A DNA stretch of 34,350 nt from Flavobacteriia bacterium (GTDB taxonomy: Bacteria; Bacteroidota; Bacteroidia; Flavobacteriales_D; Crocinitomicaceae): contig CANGZT010000010.1 of the NCBI GenBank assembly GCA_947458955.1, positions 1 to 34,350 of the forward strand, read 5' to 3'. Of the stretch, positions 9,487 to 19,014 are shown piece by piece. A model generated the notes under the pieces. It was not told where the DNA came from. It saw nothing but the letters and a program-made list of their open reading frames with translations, and searched no databases. How positions within the stretch are numbered: position 1 is the first letter of the stretch; each line of letters starts with the position of its first letter. The translations under genes and the position numbers were made by a program.

Positions 9487-12400
9487 TTAATTATTACTAA
9501 ACAATCTTAAGAACTTACTTATAAACACACGATTATCGGTAAACTCGTAGACGAAATTTTTATATTTTCTTTTATCAGCTTTGAGGGTACTAATCTTATT
9601 TGCAAAATCCTCATCCTCTGAAAAAATCTTCATATTACCATCCTTTTTCACCATTTCATATTCAAAATAATAATCTTTAGAGACAGCAGCATTTAAATAC
9701 ATACAAAATCTATCACCGTTTACATTTTCAGAGTAAGCTTGAGAAAAAGACAATTTGATAGGAAAAGCTTTATTAACAGGTTTACCATAAACTGAAACTA
9801 GTCCAGCATCATCTCCATAAGAAATTAAGCCTCTGTCTTGATTCTTTTTTGATTCAAACGAAGTTAATTTAACCCCAGTAAGTACAATCGAATTATCTAA
9901 TTCGGATGGTATTTTTTTCAATTCACCTTTTTCTTGGTATGCTTCCTTAGCCTTCTGACCTGATTTAGGATCAGACCAAGATGCCATAGCATCAAAAAGC
10001 AAGGTAGAATTTATATCAATAACAGTTGAACTTTCATCTAATGTAATTTTCTCAACAGCAATATCCATAACAGACTTATCTATAGGCATATCATAACGTA
10101 AAGATAAATCCATGGTAGTTTTAGAAGATTCCTGATTATATTTTACTATTCCGTAAGCTTGCACAGCTATATCACCATAGTTCATTCCTAAATTTACCTT
10201 ACCAATACCAGTTAGAGAACAGGCTTTTGTATTTAGGGCAACAAAATTTCCAGGAACTGTAAAATCAGTCAACTTTTCTTTTGAAGCAATTTGAAACTGA
10301 GAACTATCTTTATTAAATTGTAATAAACCACTCGCAGAAATCACTACTGGATCATTTACACTAATCATTGGAGATAAGAACGTAGGATACATTTTCAAGC
10401 TATCTTGGCTAGGAGAATCTCTCCATAGGATTCCTGCTGAAATAATTTTATTATCGACCGTTTTCATACTTTCACCCACAGGAATTTGTATGTTTTTAGG
10501 ATCTAGCTCAGATTGAAATGCCAACCAACTTTTAGAAAACTTATCACAATTGTGTTTAATTCGCGTAGAACCTTTGAATGCAAGTAATGGATTTGCAGCA
10601 TTTATCTTGACACTTCCATAGAATTCAAATTGAGGACTCAATTTAAAAGTATCAACTTCATTAATTGTACCGAATGCAACTGTTTCAAATACAGAATCAA
10701 CACCTACACTTTCCATTTTTATCAATCTCAAGTTCTTATCTACGTCATAATAAGGATATTCACCTCTTGCAGAAAAACTATTTCTCGAACTAATAATGGT
10801 ACTCGAATTTAAAAATGTATGAAAACGAGTAGTTCGATTAGCAATTATTTTAGACTTCTCTAAAGGGTTCATTTTCGCTCGTTTAAGAATAACTACTTTT
10901 CCACTATCAGGATATATACGTGCATCTGCAACATCTATATACTTCGCATCTAAACAATTAAGTATGTTGTTTTTCAAATCAAAAATTGCCTTAGACGTTC
11001 TGAATTGTAAAGAATCTTGTCTTGCATTTGTAGAAAACATATTTGAGATAAGATTTTCATCTGCAGAGGCAACTAAGTTTCCATCATTAGTTCTAAGATC
11101 AATTTCATCTTTATCCATAAACCAATCGAATTTATCCATCGTACAATCATACTGATTTACAGGAAAACTAACGATTGTTTTACCTGCATTTGATACAAAG
11201 TTTCCAATTCTTTCCTTGAATGATATATGAGATTTAATGTTTTCTGTAGTTAAGGAATATTTTTCCTCTCGATCGTTATCTATTCCTGATTTATTTAATA
11301 TGTTGAAAAAAGAAGTATCCGCATTCATATCCCAACGTGAAAAATTAAATAATCTTGACCCCATACTTGCAACAGCAAAATTCATTGTACCGCTACCTGT
11401 CATTCCACTAGGCGCAACAACTGCAATTCCATCTAATTTGGCTTCATCATTAAAAAATGAAAGTGGAATATCAGTAGAATATGCCTTTAATTTGTTTCCC
11501 TTTGGTAAGTAACATATGTAAGCCTTCTGAGATTTAACATCAGGATATTGAATACCAGTTTCTATCGGTTTATTTTCAAACACAGCATAACCTACTGTTG
11601 AATCGGGTAAAAAAGTCAGTGACTTTGAGATAGAAGTTGATTTGATAAAATCGATTTTACCAGAACCTTGAAGTCCATTGTTAGATAATACTATTTTATT
11701 TTCGTATTTAGCACCCGTTCCATAAAAATCATATCCACCCTGAGGCGCATCTTGAACGAAGCCAAATGAATAATCTGGCATAATTTTTAAGTCTTGCTTA
11801 ATGATTGGAAAAATCCCAGCTGAATTAAGCTCTCCTTTAAGTTTAAACGCTTTCTCCTTAAAATTATCAAGGGAATCCAGCAAAAATGGATAAACCTCAA
11901 AATAAAATCTTGCACTATCATATGCGCCTTTGAAAAGCGATTTTTGAGCATAATACACTTTAACTTTATTATTGACATTAATTTTTGGAAAGTCGGTAAT
12001 CGATTTGTTTTTTCCAGATCTATTTGTTGGATCATCTACAAATAAATCACCTTCAATACCCGAAACAGCACTGGTCATTGCAATTGATTTATTACCATCT
12101 TCTTGTTTAAGGGGTGAAACTTTAAACAAACTAGATCCAGTTTTGGTTAATTTCACTTTGTTATCTTGATAGATATACTGAGCATCCAAAGCCTCTACTT
12201 CCATTTTACCGGCATTCAACCAACCTGAAAACTTAAAATTTCGATCATTAGATATACTAACCTTTGCTTTCTTAGGAAAAACGACCATTTTCTGAATTTC
12301 AGAAAGAGAAACCATATCAACGGCTTCTAAATTTAAATCCAAATTAGATAGACTCATCACCCCAAAATTTGGCATTGTTCTTCGTTCTTCAGCTTGAGCC

Positions 12401-14106
12401 TTGTATAAATTATCAATTCTTGCAAGGTTATCGTCTTGTTGTATTTCCTCTTCCGATTTACCCTCTATCTTTTTCGGACGCATGTCAGATACGAAAATCA
12501 AATTATCATAATCTATTTGATCTGCTCTAGCTTGAACGAAATTAAAAAGTTTTTGATTTACAATAATCACCTTAGATTCAGGGTCATAGTTTATAAAACC
12601 TAATGAGTTTAACTCCAACATCATTTGTTTTGCCTGTTCAATCGTTTTATTCAAAGAAGAAGCTAATTTCCCCTCATTCAAAATCGTTTCTCCTGTCTCT
12701 TTACAATAATTTGATATCGCTACGAGTGGGTGAATTTTCTCCATAGAGTTTAAACGCTCATAAAGCTTTCCATCAAACATATTTTTTGATTCAAACTTAG
12801 CTATACGTTGCTCTTGACTAATTCCAAAATCATAAGTGAAAGCCAACTCTTCCGAACCTTTCTTCCAAACAATTTTAGGAACATACATATCTAAACTATG
12901 ATAAGAACTAGAAAAGGGAGCTGCTGATGTACCTACTTTACCTCTTGCAAACTCTAATGAATTATGTTCTATGTTGTAGTTAATATCAAGTCCTGGATGA
13001 GAGATAGAATCTTTTTGTCCAACATAAATAGCTAAATTGGAAGAAGGAGCGATAATTTTTTTGGGATCTATCGATACACTCAAACTACTTAATCTTACGA
13101 ATTTCTTCCCTTCTTTGAAAATAATCACTTTTGCTGGATCCTTCACAGTACCTACCCCAATAAAACTAGCTCCTTGCAAAGAGAAACCACCCTCATAATC
13201 AACACCTTCTTTGATATTCTTAATTGATAAGCGTTTATCAAATGATACAAAATAAGGGAACGTTTTATCAATCTCTCTCGTGATTACAAAAGCTCGATCT
13301 GTTAATTTGCCATAAATTGGTTTTGAGAAATATGGGGTAACTAACAATACAGTATCACAACTAAGGTTAGTGGATTTCATAGGGATATCATAGCCGTACA
13401 AGGTAGCATAAGAAACATCTCGTTTTAAACCAACTTTCTCCCAAAAAATTTGACCTCCTCTACCAATGTATTTTTTCAAAAAAGGATCATAGGTACCTTT
13501 TGAGCCTTCTACAACAATACTATCGTGAAATGGTTTTTCCTTTTTTGTAGACTCTAAAGTGTTTTTTACTAAACAAATTAATTTACCTCCTTCAAATTTA
13601 ATAATCGGTTTATCAGTTACATCAAAAGCAAAATTCCCTCCTTTATAAAACCAAGCATGATTTGGTGTTTCTGCAATTACTTCTTTTGAAAAGAAATCTG
13701 CTGATAACTCAATAAAATCTTTAAATCTATTGATGTTCTTAGAATTAAGTAATTGCTCTACAGAACCATGCCATGCTTTATAACTCGCATTTGACTGATT
13801 TTTAACTACAATCGAATACATAGAATATACATAATTGTATATTTCTGGGTAGGGAGATAATTTTTTAGTTTCCATTAAATTACATGTCTCTATCATTTTA
13901 GAAAACTGATCATCAGGAAATTCTTTTGTTTCAATTAAAAGTGGAAAAAGTTCTTTTTTAACAAAATCTCTTGGTTCTGAAGTTTTGATATCACTTAATT
14001 GATTCATCAACTCTTTGACAAATTTTTCTCTGTTTTGAGAATAATTTTGACCAAAAAGGAAAAAATTTGAAAGGAATAAAAATGAAATTATCAGCCAATT
14101 TTTCAT
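9487..14106 (-). CDS. Very large (~1539 aa) exported protein of unknown function, beta-rich
   Basis: Single long ORF; ATG at 14106 starts signal peptide MKNWLIISFLFLSNFFLFGQ. The track start at 14172 is a TTG inside prmA. No domain confidently recognised. Confidence 0.85.
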   Translation of the reverse strand: MKNWLIISFLFLSNFFLFGQNYSQNREKFVKELMNQLSDIKTSEPRDFVKKELFPLLIETKEFPDDQFSKMIETCNLMETKKLSPYPEIYNYVYSMYSIVVKNQSNASYKAWHGSVEQLLNSKNINRFKDFIELSADFFSKEVIAETPNHAWFYKGGNFAFDVTDKPIIKFEGGKLICLVKNTLESTKKEKPFHDSIVVEGSKGTYDPFLKKYIGRGGQIFWEKVGLKRDVSYATLYGYDIPMKSTNLSCDTVLLVTPYFSKPIYGKLTDRAFVITREIDKTFPYFVSFDKRLSIKNIKEGVDYEGGFSLQGASFIGVGTVKDPAKVIIFKEGKKFVRLSSLSVSIDPKKIIAPSSNLAIYVGQKDSISHPGLDINYNIEHNSLEFARGKVGTSAAPFSSSYHSLDMYVPKIVWKKGSEELAFTYDFGISQEQRIAKFESKNMFDGKLYERLNSMEKIHPLVAISNYCKETGETILNEGKLASSLNKTIEQAKQMMLELNSLGFINYDPESKVIIVNQKLFNFVQARADQIDYDNLIFVSDMRPKKIEGKSEEEIQQDDNLARIDNLYKAQAEERRTMPNFGVMSLSNLDLNLEAVDMVSLSEIQKMVVFPKKAKVSISNDRNFKFSGWLNAGKMEVEALDAQYIYQDNKVKLTKTGSSLFKVSPLKQEDGNKSIAMTSAVSGIEGDLFVDDPTNRSGKNKSITDFPKINVNNKVKVYYAQKSLFKGAYDSARFYFEVYPFLLDSLDNFKEKAFKLKGELNSAGIFPIIKQDLKIMPDYSFGFVQDAPQGGYDFYGTGAKYENKIVLSNNGLQGSGKIDFIKSTSISKSLTFLPDSTVGYAVFENKPIETGIQYPDVKSQKAYICYLPKGNKLKAYSTDIPLSFFNDEAKLDGIAVVAPSGMTGSGTMNFAVASMGSRLFNFSRWDMNADTSFFNILNKSGIDNDREEKYSLTTENIKSHISFKERIGNFVSNAGKTIVSFPVNQYDCTMDKFDWFMDKDEIDLRTNDGNLVASADENLISNMFSTNARQDSLQFRTSKAIFDLKNNILNCLDAKYIDVADARIYPDSGKVVILKRAKMNPLEKSKIIANRTTRFHTFLNSSTIISSRNSFSARGEYPYYDVDKNLRLIKMESVGVDSVFETVAFGTINEVDTFKLSPQFEFYGSVKINAANPLLAFKGSTRIKHNCDKFSKSWLAFQSELDPKNIQIPVGESMKTVDNKIISAGILWRDSPSQDSLKMYPTFLSPMISVNDPVVISASGLLQFNKDSSQFQIASKEKLTDFTVPGNFVALNTKACSLTGIGKVNLGMNYGDIAVQAYGIVKYNQESSKTTMDLSLRYDMPIDKSVMDIAVEKITLDESSTVIDINSTLLFDAMASWSDPKSGQKAKEAYQEKGELKKIPSELDNSIVLTGVKLTSFESKKNQDRGLISYGDDAGLVSVYGKPVNKAFPIKLSFSQAYSENVNGDRFCMYLNAAVSKDYYFEYEMVKKDGNMKIFSEDEDFANKISTLKADKRKYKNFVYEFTDNRVFISKFLRLFSNN

Positions 14107-14116
14107 AATATGTGTG

Positions 14117-14953
14117 TTATATTTTAACAAGTATAAGTGCTGCCCAGGTTTCTTTTTCAATTTTTGAATCAAAAATTAGACCATATTGTTTTGCATAATT
14201 TATTAATTCCTCAGAATCAGTATCAAAAAAACCGCTTAATACTAATTTAGAGTTTGATTCTAAAGCTTTTGCATATTGTTCCATATGACTTTTTAGGATA
14301 TTTTTATTGATATTAGCTAAAATCAAATCAAATTTATATCCATCAATCAAATCAATATCTCCACATAATGCTTTGATATTTTCACAATTATTCCTTTGCG
14401 CATTTTCAATCGTGTTATCAACCGACCAAGGCTCAATATCAATTGCTAATACGTCTTTAGCGCCAAGTTTTTCAGCTAAAATTGCAAGAACACCAGTACC
14501 TGTCCCCATATCTAGTACCCTACTAGGTATGTTATTCATTTCTAAAAGAATTTTGGACATCATCCACGTAGTTTGGTGATGACCTGTACCAAAAGACATT
14601 TGTGGTTGTATAATTATTGGTAAACCAAGAGCTAGAGAATGATCGTGAAATGGAGCAAGAATAGTAAGTTTATCTTCTACAAAAACAGGATGAAAATCAG
14701 ATTCCCAAACAGCATTCCAATTTTGAAAAGGGATTTTTTCAATTGTTTTTTCTGTTTTTATTTGTTGACTTATTTCTAATAATATACCTTCATTTAATCT
14801 ATTTTCATCAAACTTATTTTCATCGATGTATGCTTCTACACCAGATTCAAACTCGACAAAACTATCAAACCCTAATTCAGACAATGCTGCAATAGCAACT
14901 TCATTCCAAGGTTCAACCTCTGAAAAAATATAGGTGACTTTAATTCTATCCAT
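14117..14953 (-). CDS. prmA: Ribosomal protein L11 methyltransferase
   Basis: SAM-MTase motifs QPQMSFGTGHHQTTWMMSKIL, RVLDMGTGTGVLAILAEKLGA, DLILANINKNIL. Confidence 0.95.
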   Translation of the reverse strand: MDRIKVTYIFSEVEPWNEVAIAALSELGFDSFVEFESGVEAYIDENKFDENRLNEGILLEISQQIKTEKTIEKIPFQNWNAVWESDFHPVFVEDKLTILAPFHDHSLALGLPIIIQPQMSFGTGHHQTTWMMSKILLEMNNIPSRVLDMGTGTGVLAILAEKLGAKDVLAIDIEPWSVDNTIENAQRNNCENIKALCGDIDLIDGYKFDLILANINKNILKSHMEQYAKALESNSKLVLSGFFDTDSEELINYAKQYGLIFDSKIEKETWAALILVKI

Positions 14954-15697
14954 CTAAAATGAGGTTGAAATAGCATAAAAATCTTCCGCTTTTAATGAAG
15001 CGCCTCCAATCAAACCACCATCTACATTTGGACATGCAAACAATTCTTTTGCATTAGAAGGATTACAACTACCTCCGTAAAGTATCGAAATAGAATCTCC
15101 AACCTCTTGATTATATGTTTCAATGATACTTTTTCGTATACAAGCATGCATTTCCTCTGCTTGTTGAGATGATGCTGTTCTTCCTGTTCCAATTGCCCAG
15201 ATAGGTTCATAAGCTATCGTGACATTTTTAAGTTGTTCAGCAGATAGATGAAATAAACTTTCTTCTAATTGATTGATAACAAAAAGTTCATGTTTATTTT
15301 GATCTCTAATTTCTAAAGGTTCTCCACAACAAAAAATCACATGAATATCATTAGCTAAAGCTGAATCTACTTTTTCCTTTAAAAACGTGTTACTTTCATT
15401 AAAATACATTCGTCTTTCAGAATGACCCACTAAGACGTACTTAACACCTAAATCTTTTAATTGTGAAATAGAAACTTCTCCAGTATAAGCTCCAAAATCT
15501 TTAGGGTAAAAGTTTTGAGCGCCAATAGCTAAATTTGAAGTAGAGTTTAATAATTCAGAAATATATAAATAGGGTGGAAATACTATACGTATCACCTCTG
15601 ATGAAACTTCCTGTGAAACTAATTTATTTACTAATTCATTTGCTTCATGTTGTAACAAATTCATTTTCCAATTACCAGCAACTATTTTTTTTCTCAT
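14954..15697 (-). CDS. tpiA: Triosephosphate isomerase
   Basis: MRKKIVAGNWKMN start; YVLVGHSERR; VTIAYEPIWAIGTGRTAS; ILYGGSCNPSNA; GLIGGASL. The track start at 15706 is a TTG; ATG at 15697 preferred. Confidence 0.97.
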   Translation of the reverse strand: MRKKIVAGNWKMNLLQHEANELVNKLVSQEVSSEVIRIVFPPYLYISELLNSTSNLAIGAQNFYPKDFGAYTGEVSISQLKDLGVKYVLVGHSERRMYFNESNTFLKEKVDSALANDIHVIFCCGEPLEIRDQNKHELFVINQLEESLFHLSAEQLKNVTIAYEPIWAIGTGRTASSQQAEEMHACIRKSIIETYNQEVGDSISILYGGSCNPSNAKELFACPNVDGGLIGGASLKAEDFYAISTSF

Positions 15698-15706
15698 AAA
15701 ATTCAA

Positions 15707-17590
15707 TTAGTTTAATATATGTTTTTTTATCCAATCGAGATTCGGAATCAATTTGTTTGGGAATTTACCTTTAACAATCCCATGTTTAACAATCATTAAA
15801 GAAGGATTAGAACGTGAAATAGCTTTTAATTCAGTTGCATCATTAGTAAACGCCGGAAGTTTTAAACCATTCGTTTTTAACCATTCTTTAATATAAGGTC
15901 TTTGTTCATTCGTTACCAATACAAATGGAATCTTACGATTTTTTAATACTTTTTCGATTTTTCTAATATTAGGAATATCATCAATTTTTGCCTTTTTTAA
16001 TTCTTTAGAAAATAGAATAAAAATCAACGGCGCTTTTAAAATATACTCTCTAATAGAAATTTCAGATATTGGTTCTTCCTCCACCATAATATCTTTTTCA
16101 AATCTATAGAATGAGGTGTCATTATAACTTTCAAGATATTCTTTTTCAGAAACTTGAATTCTTGTATCATTCTCAACATCATATAATTGAACTCCTTTAA
16201 CTTTTTTTGGAGTTAATAATTTCTGAATATATGTCATTTGTTTTTCGTTCTTACCAATATCTGTAAGTGAAACAATAGGATTGAATTGCGACGATATAGA
16301 TGGAAGACGAGTTGGGATTATCTCTTTTGAAACCATAGTGTCATATTTCCAAATTTTAGTTTTTTCCCAAATTTTAGAATTCACATACTCTTGACTAGAC
16401 CCCTCATATTCAACAAGCTCTCCTGTTTTTAAATTCTTATAAACTAACATGTTTAAATATTTACCTTCAACTCCATCATTCATTTTTTCTTTCAAATTAG
16501 AACCTTCAGCATAAGGACGATAATCCTTCACTGGTTCGTATCTTAAAACAAAACTTGTAAATAATAAACAAATAAAGATAACAGCCAACGAACTACCCCA
16601 ATAATTGCCAAAATACTTTCCTCCAGCTCTTTTAACCCACAAAGCAACTAAAATTGAAAAAACCGCAAAAGTTATTGGGAAATACCAACCGAAAACAAAT
16701 GAAAAGAAAGTCACAACCAGTAGAGAAATTGGTATAACATAAAGATTTTGGCGAGTAGTATTCGGAGTGATGTTCTTGCTAGCAATAAAAATCCATATTA
16801 CAAAATACAATAAAATATAATCTTTCCATAATGATTCTGAAGGAGTTAATGATCTACCAACCGATCCTTTCATGGCATCTCCAAAACAACCACAATCAGT
16901 TACACACTGAGGTTGTTTCATTTCATCTATAACAATCTCATTTTCAGTTACTGAAACTACTTTAATTTCTTTATTTGTTTTTGCTGCAGTAATTTTCTCT
17001 TGAGCCACCGGATCTGAGCTTAAATAAGTATCTCTATCTAGAAATTTTTTATTTGAATCACAATTTGCAGTATGCCAAGTAAGAAAAGTGAAGAAGATCA
17101 TCGTTAAAAGCAACATCCAAGAAGTGAATCGAATCTTACCTCCAATAATTACTAATACACCGAGAACAATTTCCACAATACAAATCAAAACACTAAAAAA
17201 CAATGCAGAATCAATCAGAAACTCAAGTGAAAACCCAGGCAATCCAAACCACTCTTTGATACGAAATGCTAATGCTCCATCTTCAAAATATTCTTCTAGT
17301 TTATAGCTAAACCCCATAGGGTCGTTAGCTTTAATTAAACCTGAAACAATAAATAAACCACCAACAAGAATCCTTGAGACAAATGCCATAAATTCTTTAC
17401 CTTTTAAGAAAAAAAGACCTATTGAAGTTAAAATGATTAATAGAACTCCGATTAATACAAAAACCCCTTGTTCCTCTTCAAAATTCTTATGAAATCCAAT
17501 AGTCGTAAGAGTAACACCTAAAAAATTCACTAAAATCAATAGCGAATTAATAACTAAAGACTGACCATACCATTCAAACGCTTTTTTCAT
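15707..17590 (-). CDS. DoxX-like (BT_3928-type) membrane protein with C-terminal thioredoxin-like domain
   Basis: N-terminal TM bundle (RILVGGLFIVSGLIKANDPMGFSYKLEEYF), Cys motif CVTDCGCFGD, C-terminal thioredoxin-like alpha/beta segment without CxxC. Confidence 0.75.
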   Translation of the reverse strand: MKKAFEWYGQSLVINSLLILVNFLGVTLTTIGFHKNFEEEQGVFVLIGVLLIILTSIGLFFLKGKEFMAFVSRILVGGLFIVSGLIKANDPMGFSYKLEEYFEDGALAFRIKEWFGLPGFSLEFLIDSALFFSVLICIVEIVLGVLVIIGGKIRFTSWMLLLTMIFFTFLTWHTANCDSNKKFLDRDTYLSSDPVAQEKITAAKTNKEIKVVSVTENEIVIDEMKQPQCVTDCGCFGDAMKGSVGRSLTPSESLWKDYILLYFVIWIFIASKNITPNTTRQNLYVIPISLLVVTFFSFVFGWYFPITFAVFSILVALWVKRAGGKYFGNYWGSSLAVIFICLLFTSFVLRYEPVKDYRPYAEGSNLKEKMNDGVEGKYLNMLVYKNLKTGELVEYEGSSQEYVNSKIWEKTKIWKYDTMVSKEIIPTRLPSISSQFNPIVSLTDIGKNEKQMTYIQKLLTPKKVKGVQLYDVENDTRIQVSEKEYLESYNDTSFYRFEKDIMVEEEPISEISIREYILKAPLIFILFSKELKKAKIDDIPNIRKIEKVLKNRKIPFVLVTNEQRPYIKEWLKTNGLKLPAFTNDATELKAISRSNPSLMIVKHGIVKGKFPNKLIPNLDWIKKHILN

Positions 17591-17626
17591 GAATCTTTCG
17601 AATTAAGAATTTTAAATAAAAAAATA

Positions 17627-18157
17627 TTAATAACTAAGATGAATTAGAGAAAAAACAGCATAATTCAACATATCATAATAATTAGCATCAACTCCTTCGC
17701 TAATTATCGTTTTACCGTGATTATCTTCAATTTGTTTTACACGTAAAATTTTCATTAAAATCAAATCAGTGAGAGAACTCACTCTCATATCTCTCCATGC
17801 CTCACCATAATCATGGTTTTTCTTTTTCATCAATTCAAAAGCCTCATGGGCATATTTATCATACAACCTACATGCCTCTTCTTCCGATAGCTCTAAATTG
17901 TCAGCATTATATTCCAATTGAATCAGAGCCATGATACAATAATTCACAATTGCCTGAAATTCACCTGAAATACTTTCTCCAACCAAATTACTTCCAGTCT
18001 CCTGTATCGTTCTGATTCTTTGAGCTTTAATAAAAATTTGATCTGTTAAAGAACTCGGTCTTAAAATGCGCCAAGCAGTACCATAATCTTTCGTTTTCTT
18101 TGTAAAAATTTCTCTACAACTCGAGATAACTTTGGTATATTGTTCGGAAGTTTGCAT
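17627..18157 (-). CDS. DUF1599 (nucleotide modification-associated domain 1) protein with two tandem copies
   Basis: Internal repeats KKTKDYGTAWRILRPSSLTDQIFIKAQR and KKNHDYGEAWRDMRVSSLTDLILMKILR. Confidence 0.8.
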   Translation of the reverse strand: MQTSEQYTKVISSCREIFTKKTKDYGTAWRILRPSSLTDQIFIKAQRIRTIQETGSNLVGESISGEFQAIVNYCIMALIQLEYNADNLELSEEEACRLYDKYAHEAFELMKKKNHDYGEAWRDMRVSSLTDLILMKILRVKQIEDNHGKTIISEGVDANYYDMLNYAVFSLIHLSY

Positions 18158-18195
18158 TTATAATTAAATTTAAGAGTTGAAATTAATAAATTCCT

Positions 18196-19014
18196 ATGAA
18201 AAAACACCTTAAAATAGGCAAAAAGTTATTAGACTTAAGTACTCCTAAAATTATGGGAATCATTAACACAACACCTGATTCTTTCTACGAAAACAGTCGT
18301 ACTAGCACTTTAGATACAATTCTATTACAAACTGAAAAACATTTAAATGAAGGTGCTGATTTTATCGATATTGGCGGTTATTCAACTCGTCCTGGAGCAG
18401 AAGATATTAGCATAGAAGATGAAATTCAACGCATAGCAGAACCTATTCGATTGATTAAATCTACTTTTCCAAATTGCATCATTAGCTGTGACACTTTTCG
18501 TTCAAAAGTTGCACAAATTGCTATCGACAATGGTGCTGATATTATCAACGATATAAGTGGAGGAGAATTAGATAGTGAAATGTATAAGATTATCGCTAAA
18601 AATAAAACTCCATATATTTTGATGCATTCCAAAGGAACACCTCAGAATATGCAAAATCAAACTGATTACAAAAGTATATTTAAAGAAATGATCAATTATT
18701 TCTCATCTAAAATAGAACTTCTGTACGAATTAGGACTAACTGAACTAATTATTGATCCTGGTTTTGGCTTTGCGAAAACCTTGGAACAGAACTACGAAAT
18801 ACTGAATAGATTAGAAGACTTTTATTTTTTAAAACACCCGATTTTAGTTGGTATTTCTAGAAAATCAATGATTTATAAAAAATTAAATAATTCCCCGAAT
18901 CAAGCTTTAAATGGAACAACCATTTTGAATACAGTTGCAATTACTAAAGGGGCTAATATTTTGAGAGTGCATGATGTAAAAGAAGCCAAAGAAATTATTC
19001 AATTACTTTTTTAA
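18196..19014 (+). CDS. folP: Dihydropteroate synthase
   Basis: KIMGIINTTPDSFYENS, GADFIDIGGYSTRPGAEDIS, DIINDISGG, DPGFGFAKTLEQNYEIL, GISRKSMI. Confidence 0.97.
   Translation: MKKHLKIGKKLLDLSTPKIMGIINTTPDSFYENSRTSTLDTILLQTEKHLNEGADFIDIGGYSTRPGAEDISIEDEIQRIAEPIRLIKSTFPNCIISCDTFRSKVAQIAIDNGADIINDISGGELDSEMYKIIAKNKTPYILMHSKGTPQNMQNQTDYKSIFKEMINYFSSKIELLYELGLTELIIDPGFGFAKTLEQNYEILNRLEDFYFLKHPILVGISRKSMIYKKLNNSPNQALNGTTILNTVAITKGANILRVHDVKEAKEIIQLLF

Noticed and set aside
10630-12169. Several 60-91 aa ORFs on either strand within the giant ORF
   Set aside because: Overlap the long exported-protein ORF; short, no recognisable domains, expected by chance.
18127-18134. TAACTTTG as a folP -7 element inside the DUF1599 5' coding region
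   Set aside because: Matches TAnnTTTG, but the nearest TTTG partner is 24 nt upstream and it lies 61 nt from the ATG; too weak to list as a feature.
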